From: Chloroflexota bacterium
GTDB taxonomy: Bacteria > Chloroflexota > Anaerolineae > Anaerolineales > Anaerolineaceae
Assembly: GCA_023406965.1 (NCBI GenBank)
Contig: JAEXTI010000413.1
Span: 1-7,304 of the forward strand
Reading direction: 5' to 3'
DNA: 7,304 nt
Every line of letters starts with the position of its first letter. Within the stretch, counting starts at the first letter, position 1. The notes below the pieces were generated by a model. The model ran no database searches. It was given only the letters and a program-made list of their open reading frames with translations, and had not been told where the DNA came from. The translations under genes and the position numbers were made by a program. Positions 1 to 5,399 of this stretch are shown here, piece by piece.

Positions 1-1199
1 TTTGGCAAGATACCCGCACAGCAGATCTATGCGCCGAGCTTGCTCGAGACGGCGGGCAAGACCGTTTTCGCTCCCTGGTCGGATTGCCCCTGGCTACGTA
101 TTTTTCTGGCCCAAAAATTCGTTGGTACCTGGACCATACTCCTGGGCTCAGAACAGCCGCCGACAAGGGTGATGCGATCTTTGGCAATGTTGATACCTGG
201 CTTCTGTGGAATCTGACGGGCGGCCCTCGCGGCGGGCTTCACATCACCGACGTCACCAACGCCTCTCGCACCATGTTGATGAATATCAACACATTGGACT
301 GGGACACTTCCATGTTGGAGATATTAGGCATCCCTCGCTCAATGCTGCCGAGCATCCGCTCTTCCTCTGAGGTGTACGGCTATATTCAAGACTTGCTCCC
401 CGGAATTCCAATCGCCGGGGTGTTAGGCGACCAGCACGCCGCGCTTTTTGGGCAAGCCTGTTTCGATCCCGGCGAGGCCAAGAATACATATGGTACGGGC
501 TGTTTCATGCTGATGAATACGGGTACCCAACCTACCCAGAGCCAGTATGGTCTTCTGACCACAATGGGTTACAAAATTGGCAACCAACCCGCGGTCTATG
601 CCCTGGAAGGTTCGATTGCCATCGCCGGCGCCCTGGTTCAATGGTTACGCGACAACCTTGGCATCATTGAAAAATCAACAGACATCGAGCCCTTGGCTCG
701 CACCGTCGAAGATAATGGAGGCGTGTACTTCGTTCCAGCCTTCTCTGGCCTCTTCGCCCCCTATTGGCGCAGCGACGCCCGCGGAGTGATTGCCGGTTTG
801 ACCCGCTTTGTCAATCGCGGGCATCTGGCACGCGCAGTGTTGGAGGCGACCGCATATCAGACCCGCGAGGTCGCCGAAGCCATGGCCAAAGACTCTGGTG
901 TGTCCCTCAACAGGCTAAAAGTCGATGGAGGCATGGTTGCCAATGAGTTACTCATGCAATTCCAGGCCGACATTCTCAATGTGCCTGTCGTTCGCCCGCG
1001 CATTGCAGAAATTACCGCTCTCGGGGCTGCCTACGCTGCAGGACTGGCAGTTGGATTCTGGAAAGACTTCGCCTCTCTGAGAGCCAATTGGCAAGAAGAT
1101 CGCTCCTGGTCACCTCAGATGGATGAAGTCCGCCGGGAAAAGTACTATTCATCATGGAAAAAGGCTGTCACCCGTACTTTGGACTGGGTCGAATCGTAA
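1..1199 (+). CDS. glpK: Glycerol kinase, 5'-truncated by window edge
   Basis: Cytoplasmic ATP:glycerol 3-phosphotransferase, making sn-glycerol 3-phosphate, the substrate of the next gene. The frame is open from base 3 to a TAA at 1197-1199, giving 398 residues. It starts within the WQDTRT motif, so by alignment with E. coli GlpK (about 500 aa, from memory) about 103 N-terminal residues lie outside the window, including the Arg-Glu glycerol-binding pair. Visible FGGY-kinase features are TYFSGPK (fragment residues 32-38, with the substrate-binding Tyr equivalent to E. coli Y136), [10 protein letters not shown] (catalytic Asp at fragment residue 143, equivalent to D246), the [14 protein letters not shown] phosphate/ATP region, VDGGMVAN, and the C-terminal [15 protein letters not shown]. 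The loop between SEVYG and IPIAG is 8 residues and lacks the GGKGGTR fructose-bisphosphate loop of E. coli. It also lacks the phosphorylatable His loop of enterococcal enzymes. The TTG at 84 is internal, not a start. glpA begins 11 bases downstream. Confidence 0.97.
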   Translation, partial: WQDTRTADLCAELARDGGQDRFRSLVGLPLATYFSGPKIRWYLDHTPGLRTAADKGDAIFGNVDTWLLWNLTGGPRGGLHITDVTNASRTMLMNINTLDWDTSMLEILGIPRSMLPSIRSSSEVYGYIQDLLPGIPIAGVLGDQHAALFGQACFDPGEAKNTYGTGCFMLMNTGTQPTQSQYGLLTTMGYKIGNQPAVYALEGSIAIAGALVQWLRDNLGIIEKSTDIEPLARTVEDNGGVYFVPAFSGLFAPYWRSDARGVIAGLTRFVNRGHLARAVLEATAYQTREVAEAMAKDSGVSLNRLKVDGGMVANELLMQFQADILNVPVVRPRIAEITALGAAYAAGLAVGFWKDFASLRANWQEDRSWSPQMDEVRREKYYSSWKKAVTRTLDWVES

Positions 1200-1206
1200 G
1201 TATAAT
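1179..1206 (+). promoter_or_regulatory. Possible sigma-70-type promoter for glpA, leaderless geometry
   Basis: A perfect -10 hexamer TATAAT lies at 1201-1206. A partial -35 TTGGAC is at 1179-1184, with a 16-base spacer. The hexamer is immediately after the glpK stop codon. Only CCTC separates it from ATGATG at 1211-1216, so transcription would be expected to begin about 7 bases after the hexamer, at the start codons themselves. No Shine-Dalgarno sequence precedes glpA, which fits translation of a leaderless message. This is inferred from sequence only. The -35 half lies in glpK coding sequence and could match by chance. Confidence 0.45.
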
Positions 1207-1210
1207 CCTC

Positions 1211-2401
1211 ATGATGAAATCCTCCACTCCCCACGCTCTCATTATTGGCGCCGGCTTCACTGGCTGCGCTCTGGCTTATGATCTGGCGCAGCGCGGTTTT
1301 TCCGTGACGGTCTTCGACCGCGGCGAAATTGCTTCGGGCACGTCAGGCCGCACCCACGGTTTGCTGCATAGCGGCGCCCGGTACTGTGTCAATGACCAGG
1401 AATCGGCCATCGAATGTATCCAGGAAAATATTACTCTGCGTCGTATTGCCTCTCAATGTATCGAATATAATGGCGGCTTGTTTGTCGCCATTGCCGAAAG
1501 CGATCTCGAATACGCCTCTCGTTTTGAAACCGGCGCGCAGGAATGTGGCATCCCCATCGAGAAGATCTCAACCACCGAAGCCTTGCGCCTAGAGCCTAAT
1601 CTCAACCCTCGTATCCTGGCTGCTTATCATGTACCCGATGGCGTCTTTGATCCACTGCGACTGGCGTTGATCTTTGCCTCTTCTGCCCGGGCCCTGGGGG
1701 CCGAGTTCCGCCCATATCATGAAGTAAGCGGATTAATTATCAATGGCCAATCAGCGGTCACCGGGCTAAAGGTACTGGACCGCACCTCGGCTCAATCCTA
1801 TGAAGTGAACGGCGACATCGTGATAAATGCCGCCGGCGCGTGGGCTGGAGGCGTACTCAAGGGCTCTCCCGCCCAAGTTGAAATCACTCCTACGCCCGGG
1901 GTCATGGTGGCATTTGACTCCCGACTGGTCAACCGTGTGCTCAACCGGCTCATTGAGCCCGGCGATGGCGATATCCTCATTCCGCAGCGCCGCATGGTCG
2001 TCATTGGCACCACGTCTTATGAAACTGAAGATGTGGATTATATTCCCGTAGATAATGCGCAAGTTGTCCAGATGTATCGCGACGCCGCAGACCTGGTGCC
2101 GAGCATCGCCAAGGCTCGAGAGCGAGGCCGATATATGTCTGCCCGCCCCCTGCTGGGAAAAGGTCAATCCGGACGCAGTTTGGCGCGTACCTTCAAATGT
2201 TTTGACCACCAGGAATCGGACGGATTAGCCAATATCGTCACCATTATCGGCGGAAAGGCTACTACTTGCCGGGTCATGGCTGAAAAGACAGCCGACCTTG
2301 TCTGCCGAAAATTGGGTATGAACGTAGAATGCCACACCGCCGATTCGCCCTTGCGATCTTATCGCGAATATTACCGTTCCTCGGGAGCCCGCCATGAGTA
2401 A
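1211..2401 (+). CDS. glpA: GlpA-type FAD glycerol-3-phosphate dehydrogenase, lacking the BFD-like domain
   Basis: FAD-dependent oxidoreductase of the GlpA/GlpD (DAO) family, 396 residues, expected to oxidise sn-glycerol 3-phosphate to dihydroxyacetone phosphate. An N-terminal Rossmann motif GAGFTG (13-18) is followed by the acidic ribose-binding region VFDRGEIASGTSGR and the GlpA signature HGLLHSGARY (49-58). Then come VPDGVFDPLRL, VINAAGAWAG, IGTTS and the C-terminal FAD motif IIGGKATTCRVMAEK around residues 345-359. Similarity to E. coli GlpA runs throughout, but that protein has about 542 residues with a C-terminal BFD-like [2Fe-2S] domain. This one stops just after the equivalent of the VCRKLG linker. 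I chose ATG 1211 (ATG 1214 is equally possible): it puts 12 residues before the Rossmann motif, as in the family. The in-frame ATG at 1154 lies inside glpK. The stop overlaps the next gene by 8 bases (ATGAGTAA). No GlpB or GlpC gene is present, so electrons probably go to the following SdhB-like protein. Confidence 0.93.
   Translation: MMKSSTPHALIIGAGFTGCALAYDLAQRGFSVTVFDRGEIASGTSGRTHGLLHSGARYCVNDQESAIECIQENITLRRIASQCIEYNGGLFVAIAESDLEYASRFETGAQECGIPIEKISTTEALRLEPNLNPRILAAYHVPDGVFDPLRLALIFASSARALGAEFRPYHEVSGLIINGQSAVTGLKVLDRTSAQSYEVNGDIVINAAGAWAGGVLKGSPAQVEITPTPGVMVAFDSRLVNRVLNRLIEPGDGDILIPQRRMVVIGTTSYETEDVDYIPVDNAQVVQMYRDAADLVPSIAKARERGRYMSARPLLGKGQSGRSLARTFKCFDHQESDGLANIVTIIGGKATTCRVMAEKTADLVCRKLGMNVECHTADSPLRSYREYYRSSGARHE
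2383..2387 (+). promoter_or_regulatory. Ribosome binding site for the SdhB-like gene, inside glpA
   Basis: GGGAG, 6 bases before the ATG at 2394 and within the last codons of glpA. It supports initiation at 2394 and translational coupling, since terminating glpA ribosomes stop within the next start region. Confidence 0.6.
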
Positions 2402-3140
2402 AGAGCGCTGGACAGTCACTTTTGCCATTTCTCGTCAAAAAGCCAATGGCGCTCGTTACCGGCAAGCTTTCAAACTTGAGGTTGATCCCGACGAGTATGT
2501 CCTGGACGGCATCGAACGCGTGTGGGCATTTCATGACCGCAGCCTTTGCTACCGCCATGCCTGCCACCACTCCACATGCGGCGCTTGTGGAATGCTGGTC
2601 AACGGCGTCGAGAAACTGACCTGCATCACCCTGATCCGTTCAGTCACCCATAACGGTGGCACGCTACGCATCGATCCGCTGCGCAACTTCCCGGTGATTG
2701 CCGACTTGGTGGTTGACATGAGCACCTTCTATACACGCATGGAAGACGCCCAGGCGGTGCAAGTAGCGCCTGTCGAGCACGCGCACCTCCCCCACCAAAA
2801 AGGCACTTTCCCCGAGGATGGATATGATCACGAGCGCCTCGTAGACTGCCTGGAATGCGGTATGTGCGTCTCGGCCTGTCCTTCAGCCCTCACCAACCCT
2901 GATTACTTCGGACCGGCTGCGTTGGCAGGCGCCCAGCAAACTCAAACGATCTCGCCAAGAACTTCCATTCTGGATTGGGCGAACTGCGCCGAAGGCTTAT
3001 GGCGCTGCCATAACGGTTTTGAGTGTTCTGAAGTCTGCCCGTCCAACGTCGACCCGGCCTGGCGCATCATGGATTTACGCCGCAAGGTCATTCGCCGCAA
3101 GGTGAAGCGCTTCTTTAAACGTTCAACAACAGAGGATTAA
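2394..3140 (+). CDS. SdhB/FrdB-type iron-sulfur subunit, likely partner of GlpA
   Basis: 248-residue succinate dehydrogenase/fumarate reductase iron-sulfur family protein. The N-terminal plant-type ferredoxin domain has [2Fe-2S] ligands C57, C62, C65 and C77 (C-x4-C-x2-C-x11-C), the same spacing as E. coli FrdB. The SdhB signature PLRNFPVIADLVVDMS lies at 95-110. The C-terminal dicluster domain has C152-x2-C155-x2-C158-x3-C162-P and C205-x5-C211-x3-C215-P. In SdhB this pattern binds one [4Fe-4S] and one [3Fe-4S] cluster. His206 after C205 matches the quinone-site His of E. coli SdhB (H207). A GlpC-like protein would instead have two CxxCxxCxxxCP motifs and CCG repeats and no plant-type ferredoxin domain, so this is not GlpC. 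It sits between glpA (8-base overlap) and the membrane anchors (2-base gap), with no SdhA gene nearby. I infer that it relays electrons from GlpA-bound FAD to membrane quinone. It could instead serve a succinate dehydrogenase whose flavoprotein is encoded elsewhere. Confidence 0.93.
   Translation: MSKERWTVTFAISRQKANGARYRQAFKLEVDPDEYVLDGIERVWAFHDRSLCYRHACHHSTCGACGMLVNGVEKLTCITLIRSVTHNGGTLRIDPLRNFPVIADLVVDMSTFYTRMEDAQAVQVAPVEHAHLPHQKGTFPEDGYDHERLVDCLECGMCVSACPSALTNPDYFGPAALAGAQQTQTISPRTSILDWANCAEGLWRCHNGFECSEVCPSNVDPAWRIMDLRRKVIRRKVKRFFKRSTTED
3131..3136 (+). promoter_or_regulatory. Ribosome binding site for the SdhC-like gene
   Basis: AGAGGA, 6 bases before the ATG at 3143 and overlapping the last codons of the SdhB-like gene. 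It supports the chosen start and coupled translation. Confidence 0.65.
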
Positions 3141-3142
3141 TC

Positions 3143-3529
3143 ATGAGCAACCAACCCACCGCCTCAAAGTTTTGGCGCTGGTTCGATCCACGCAGCCGCA
3201 GCCTTGGCACCCTGGCGTTCATTCTCAATCGCATTACTGCCCTCGGTCTGACGCTTTACCTCTTTTTACACCTGTACATGTTAAGCACACTGGTGAAAGG
3301 CCCCGAAGCGTATGACAACTTCATTGCGTTAGCAAAGACCCCGGTCATCAAGATCGGTGAACTCCTTGTTATCGCGGCAGGTTTAATTCACGGTCTCAAC
3401 GGTATACGCATTGCTCTCAACAGCTTCCGCATCGGCGTCCGGTTTCAACGCCAGATCTTCATCGCCCTGATGACCTTCGCGATCATCGGCACACTCATCT
3501 TTGGTTATGTCATGTTCTTCACCGAGTAG
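3143..3529 (+). CDS. SdhC-like cytochrome b membrane anchor
   Basis: 128-residue integral membrane protein of the SdhC/cytochrome b556 family. Three hydrophobic segments are visible at about 24-49, 68-92 and 104-126. The first contains NRITALGLTLYLFLH (29-43), matching the family's HRxSG...H region. Arg30 is in the place of the quinone-site Arg of E. coli SdhC. The second carries HGLNGIR (83-89), equivalent to the heme-ligand motif HxxxGIRH, so His83 is the likely heme b ligand. His43 may be a second ligand. In the complex it would pair with the next protein, hold the SdhB-like subunit on the inner face of the membrane and help form the quinone site. The gap from the SdhB-like stop is 2 bases. 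Family assignment is solid, but whether its partner flavoprotein is GlpA or SdhA is inferred from gene order. Confidence 0.88.
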   Translation: MSNQPTASKFWRWFDPRSRSLGTLAFILNRITALGLTLYLFLHLYMLSTLVKGPEAYDNFIALAKTPVIKIGELLVIAAGLIHGLNGIRIALNSFRIGVRFQRQIFIALMTFAIIGTLIFGYVMFFTE

Positions 3530-3532
3530 GAG
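3528..3532 (+). promoter_or_regulatory. Ribosome binding site fixing the SdhD-like start
   Basis: AGGAG overlaps the stop codon of the SdhC-like gene and lies 7 bases before the ATG at 3540. It decides for 3540 over the in-frame ATG at 3501, which would add 13 residues overlapping the upstream gene. Confidence 0.65.
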
Positions 3533-3539
3533 CCAGATC

Positions 3540-3914
3540 ATGTCAGATTTCAATCGCCCAATTTACAAAGCTCGCGAAGGCGCCGGTGTCTGGATTTTTA
3601 AGATCTTCGCCGGCTTATTCATCGTGCTCTTGCTGGGTTTGCATTTTGTGGTCAATCATCTGGTAGCCCCCGGCGGGCTGCTTTCCTATGCGGATGTTGT
3701 GGCCTACTATCAGATCCCGATCATTCCCATCATCGAAGGCATCTTCCTTATCCTGGTCGTCTCCCATGCCCTGGTCGGCCTGCGCAGCATCATTCTAGAT
3801 TTAAACCCTTCTGATCGGGCCTTGAAGATCGTCACGAACGTTCTCTGGGTTATTGGAATTGCCGCCGTCATCTATGGTATATGGCTATTGGTGGTTATGG
3901 CAGGCAGAGGATAG
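3540..3914 (+). CDS. SdhD-like membrane anchor of the Complex II-type module
   Basis: 124-residue membrane protein with three hydrophobic segments at about 18-43, 59-86 and 97-121. The first contains H35 and H40 in GLHFVVNHLV. The second contains HALVGLRSIILD (76-87), which aligns without gaps to the E. coli SdhD heme-ligand motif. H76 corresponds to H71 and D87 to D82. Residue 88 is Leu where E. coli has the quinone-site Tyr83, so the quinone pocket may differ. Together with H43 and H83 of the preceding protein there are enough His ligands for two b hemes, as in two-subunit di-heme succinate:quinone reductases. This is an inference from positions only. The gene follows the SdhC-like gene by 10 bases and is 9 bases before the phosphatase gene, suggesting one transcript through both blocks. 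Confidence 0.85.
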   Translation: MSDFNRPIYKAREGAGVWIFKIFAGLFIVLLLGLHFVVNHLVAPGGLLSYADVVAYYQIPIIPIIEGIFLILVVSHALVGLRSIILDLNPSDRALKIVTNVLWVIGIAAVIYGIWLLVVMAGRG

Positions 3915-3923
3915 GTTTCGTTC

Positions 3924-4394
3924 ATGCCTTCGACACAACTCATCCGCGTTCTCTTTGTCTGCACCGGTAACATTTGTCGCTCGCCTATGGCGGAGGCGGT
4001 CTTTCAACACATGGTAGATCAAGCCGGACTGAGTCAGTTCTTTCAAATCGCTTCCGCAGCCACATCCACCTGGGAAATCGGTGAGCCACCTCACCCTGGA
4101 ACACAAAACGTTCTGCGTAAACAAAACATTTCGCTCAACCCGTTAAAGCGCGCCGTCCAAATTACTGCTCGTGATTACGAAACCTACCATTACATTCTGG
4201 CCATGGATGGCGAAAACCTCCGCAACATGCAGCGCATCCCAAAAGTCCACCGCATGCTCGAATTTTCTCCTCCGGGTCGCCCCCAAGATGTACCGGATCC
4301 GTACTATACCGGCCAATTTGATTATGTTTACGAGCTTATCTACGAGGCCTGCTCACGCTTGCTCGAAGCCATCCGTAAGCAAGAAAACCTGTGA
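3924..4394 (+). CDS. Low-molecular-weight protein tyrosine phosphatase family, probable deglycation phosphatase
   Basis: 156-residue cytoplasmic enzyme, the usual family length. The active-site loop CTGNICRS (13-20) provides the nucleophile Cys13 and Arg19. The general acid is Asp125 in VPDPYYTG, with the Tyr pair that usually follows it. The EIGEPPHPGTQ region is also typical. Family members act on phosphotyrosine, and some act on ribulosamine 5-phosphates on glycated proteins. Because the next gene overlaps by 4 bases and encodes a fructosamine/ribulosamine 3-kinase homologue, I favour a role in repairing proteins glycated by sugar phosphates: the phosphatase would remove the 5-phosphate before the kinase adds a 3-phosphate. 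The bacterial association of these two families has been noted before. A role in protein-tyrosine signalling or exopolysaccharide control remains possible. An ArsC-type arsenate reductase is less likely: no arsenic genes are nearby and the DPYYTG acid loop is phosphatase-like. Confidence 0.9.
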   Translation: MPSTQLIRVLFVCTGNICRSPMAEAVFQHMVDQAGLSQFFQIASAATSTWEIGEPPHPGTQNVLRKQNISLNPLKRAVQITARDYETYHYILAMDGENLRNMQRIPKVHRMLEFSPPGRPQDVPDPYYTGQFDYVYELIYEACSRLLEAIRKQENL

Positions 4395-5302
4395 TCGACC
4401 TTCCCCAATCGCTGCTCGAACCGCTCCAACAGGCACTTATTCAGATTGGTGTCACAGACCCCGTCGTCAGCGCCCGCGCTCTATCAGGCGGCTGTATTAA
4501 TAACGCCAGGCACATTCGCACTGCGCAAGACGAGTTCTTTCTAAAGTGGAACGCTTCCATCTCGTCCGATGTATTCTCCGCGGAAGCTCACGGACTCAAA
4601 CTACTCGAAGTGGCAAATGCCGTGCGTGCTCCAAAAGTTCTGGCAGTTGGTAGTTCATCGGACAACGCGTTCCCTTCTTTCCTGCTGCTGGAATGGCTGA
4701 GCCCTGAACCAGGACACACAAACCGTTTGGACCCTGGGCTCTTCGGCGAACAGCTAGCCGCACTACATCAGACCACTCAGCAAAATTATGGGTTGGAGCG
4801 CAATAATTATATCGGCCCAACGCCTCAGATCAACCGATGGGAGGCAGACTGGGTCACCTTTTACCGTGATTCTCGACTCCAGCCTCAAATCGAGTTGGCA
4901 GCCTCGCTGGGCAACCTTTCAGCGCAACGACGCCGCGGACTGGAAACATTACTAGATCGCCTGGATTGCTGGTTATCACATGTGCGGCGGAAACCTTCTC
5001 TTCTCCACGGCGATCTTTGGTCTGGCAATGTCATACCCGGACCGCTTTCTGAGCCGGTATTAATCGACCCTGCTGTCTATTATGGTGATAGGGAAGCGGA
5101 GCTTGCCTACACCGAGTTGTTTGGTGGATTCGGCGCGCGTTTTTACCAGGCCTACGAGTCGGCCATGCCGCTCGAACCGGGATATTCCGACCGCCGCGAT
5201 ATCTATAACCTCTACCACCTTTTAAATCACCTTAACCTATTTGGAGAAGGGTATGGTCTACAGATAGATCTTATTCTGCGGCGGTACATAGGGCAATCTT
5301 GA
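4391..5302 (+). CDS. Fructosamine/ribulosamine 3-kinase family protein
   Basis: 303-residue cytoplasmic kinase of the fructosamine-3-kinase family, related to aminoglycoside phosphotransferases and close to the usual length of about 290. Visible features are the nucleotide-binding loop LSGGCINNARHI, the ATP-anchoring Lys in FFLKWN, and an Glu in FSAEAHGLKLLE. The catalytic loop HGDLWSGN (206-213) has the likely base Asp208. The metal-binding signature is IDPAVYYGDREAELAYTELF, typical of this family rather than of antibiotic kinases. Bacterial members are known mainly to phosphorylate ribulosamines or erythrulosamines on proteins at O3, making the adduct unstable so that the lysine is freed. 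The start is GTG 4391 within the GTGA overlap with the phosphatase stop, with only a weak upstream ribosome site, so it is probably translated by coupling. Confidence 0.9.
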   Translation: MIDLPQSLLEPLQQALIQIGVTDPVVSARALSGGCINNARHIRTAQDEFFLKWNASISSDVFSAEAHGLKLLEVANAVRAPKVLAVGSSSDNAFPSFLLLEWLSPEPGHTNRLDPGLFGEQLAALHQTTQQNYGLERNNYIGPTPQINRWEADWVTFYRDSRLQPQIELAASLGNLSAQRRRGLETLLDRLDCWLSHVRRKPSLLHGDLWSGNVIPGPLSEPVLIDPAVYYGDREAELAYTELFGGFGARFYQAYESAMPLEPGYSDRRDIYNLYHLLNHLNLFGEGYGLQIDLILRRYIGQS

Positions 5303-5328
5303 AAACTCGGGTACAATTCAATTAGACA
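5299..5328 (+). promoter_or_regulatory. Weak candidate promoter before the GTPase gene
   Basis: The 97-base gap 5303-5399 holds TTGAAA at 5299-5304 and TAGACA at 5323-5328 with an 18-base spacer. It also holds a better -10-like TACAAT at 5312-5317 that lacks a clear -35 at the right distance. Either would give a short 5' leader before the ATG at 5400. No hairpin terminator is visible after the kinase gene, so read-through from the upstream operon is also likely. Confidence 0.3.
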
Positions 5329-5384
5329 TGGGCAACTTTGCAAGCAAAAACAACCCCGGCCCTAACCAGAATGAGTAATCAACC

Positions 5385-5392
5385 AAGAGGAG
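5385..5392 (+). promoter_or_regulatory. Strong ribosome binding site for the GTPase gene
   Basis: AAGAGGAG, 7 bases before the ATG at 5400, is the strongest Shine-Dalgarno match in the window. It fixes the start of the GTPase. Confidence 0.7.
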
Positions 5393-5399
5393 CGAGAGG

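Noticed and set aside
1154..1210. Upstream in-frame ATG at 1154 as the glpA start, adding 19 residues
   Set aside because: It lies inside glpK, has no ribosome binding site, and puts too many residues before the Rossmann motif compared with E. coli GlpA. ATG 1211/1214 fits better.
1766..2209. 147-codon antisense open frame within glpA
   Set aside because: It lies opposite a strongly supported gene, its translation shows no recognisable domain, and it has the look of a shadow of GC-rich coding sequence.
2394..3140. Assignment of the iron-sulfur gene as GlpC
   Set aside because: It has a plant-type [2Fe-2S] domain and the C-x5-C-x3-CP second motif of SdhB. It lacks the two CxxCxxCxxxCP motifs and CCG domains of GlpC.
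3501..3539. Earlier ATG at 3501 for the SdhD-like gene
   Set aside because: It would overlap the SdhC-like gene by 29 bases. The AGGAG at 3528-3532 points to 3540.
3924..4394. ArsC-type arsenate reductase
   Set aside because: The CxGNICRS loop is shared, but the DPYYTG acid loop is that of the phosphatases and no arsenic genes are nearby.
4391..5302. Aminoglycoside phosphotransferase (antibiotic resistance)
   Set aside because: The HGDLWSGN and IDPAVYYGDREAELA motifs are those of the fructosamine kinase family, and the context is metabolic.
5328..5378. 16-codon ORF annotated as a gene
   Set aside because: It has no ribosome binding site and no recognisable content. It is kept only as a low-interest observation.
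5303..5399. Rho-independent terminator after the kinase gene
   Set aside because: I found no stable GC-rich hairpin followed by a T run in this gap or in any other intergenic space of the window.
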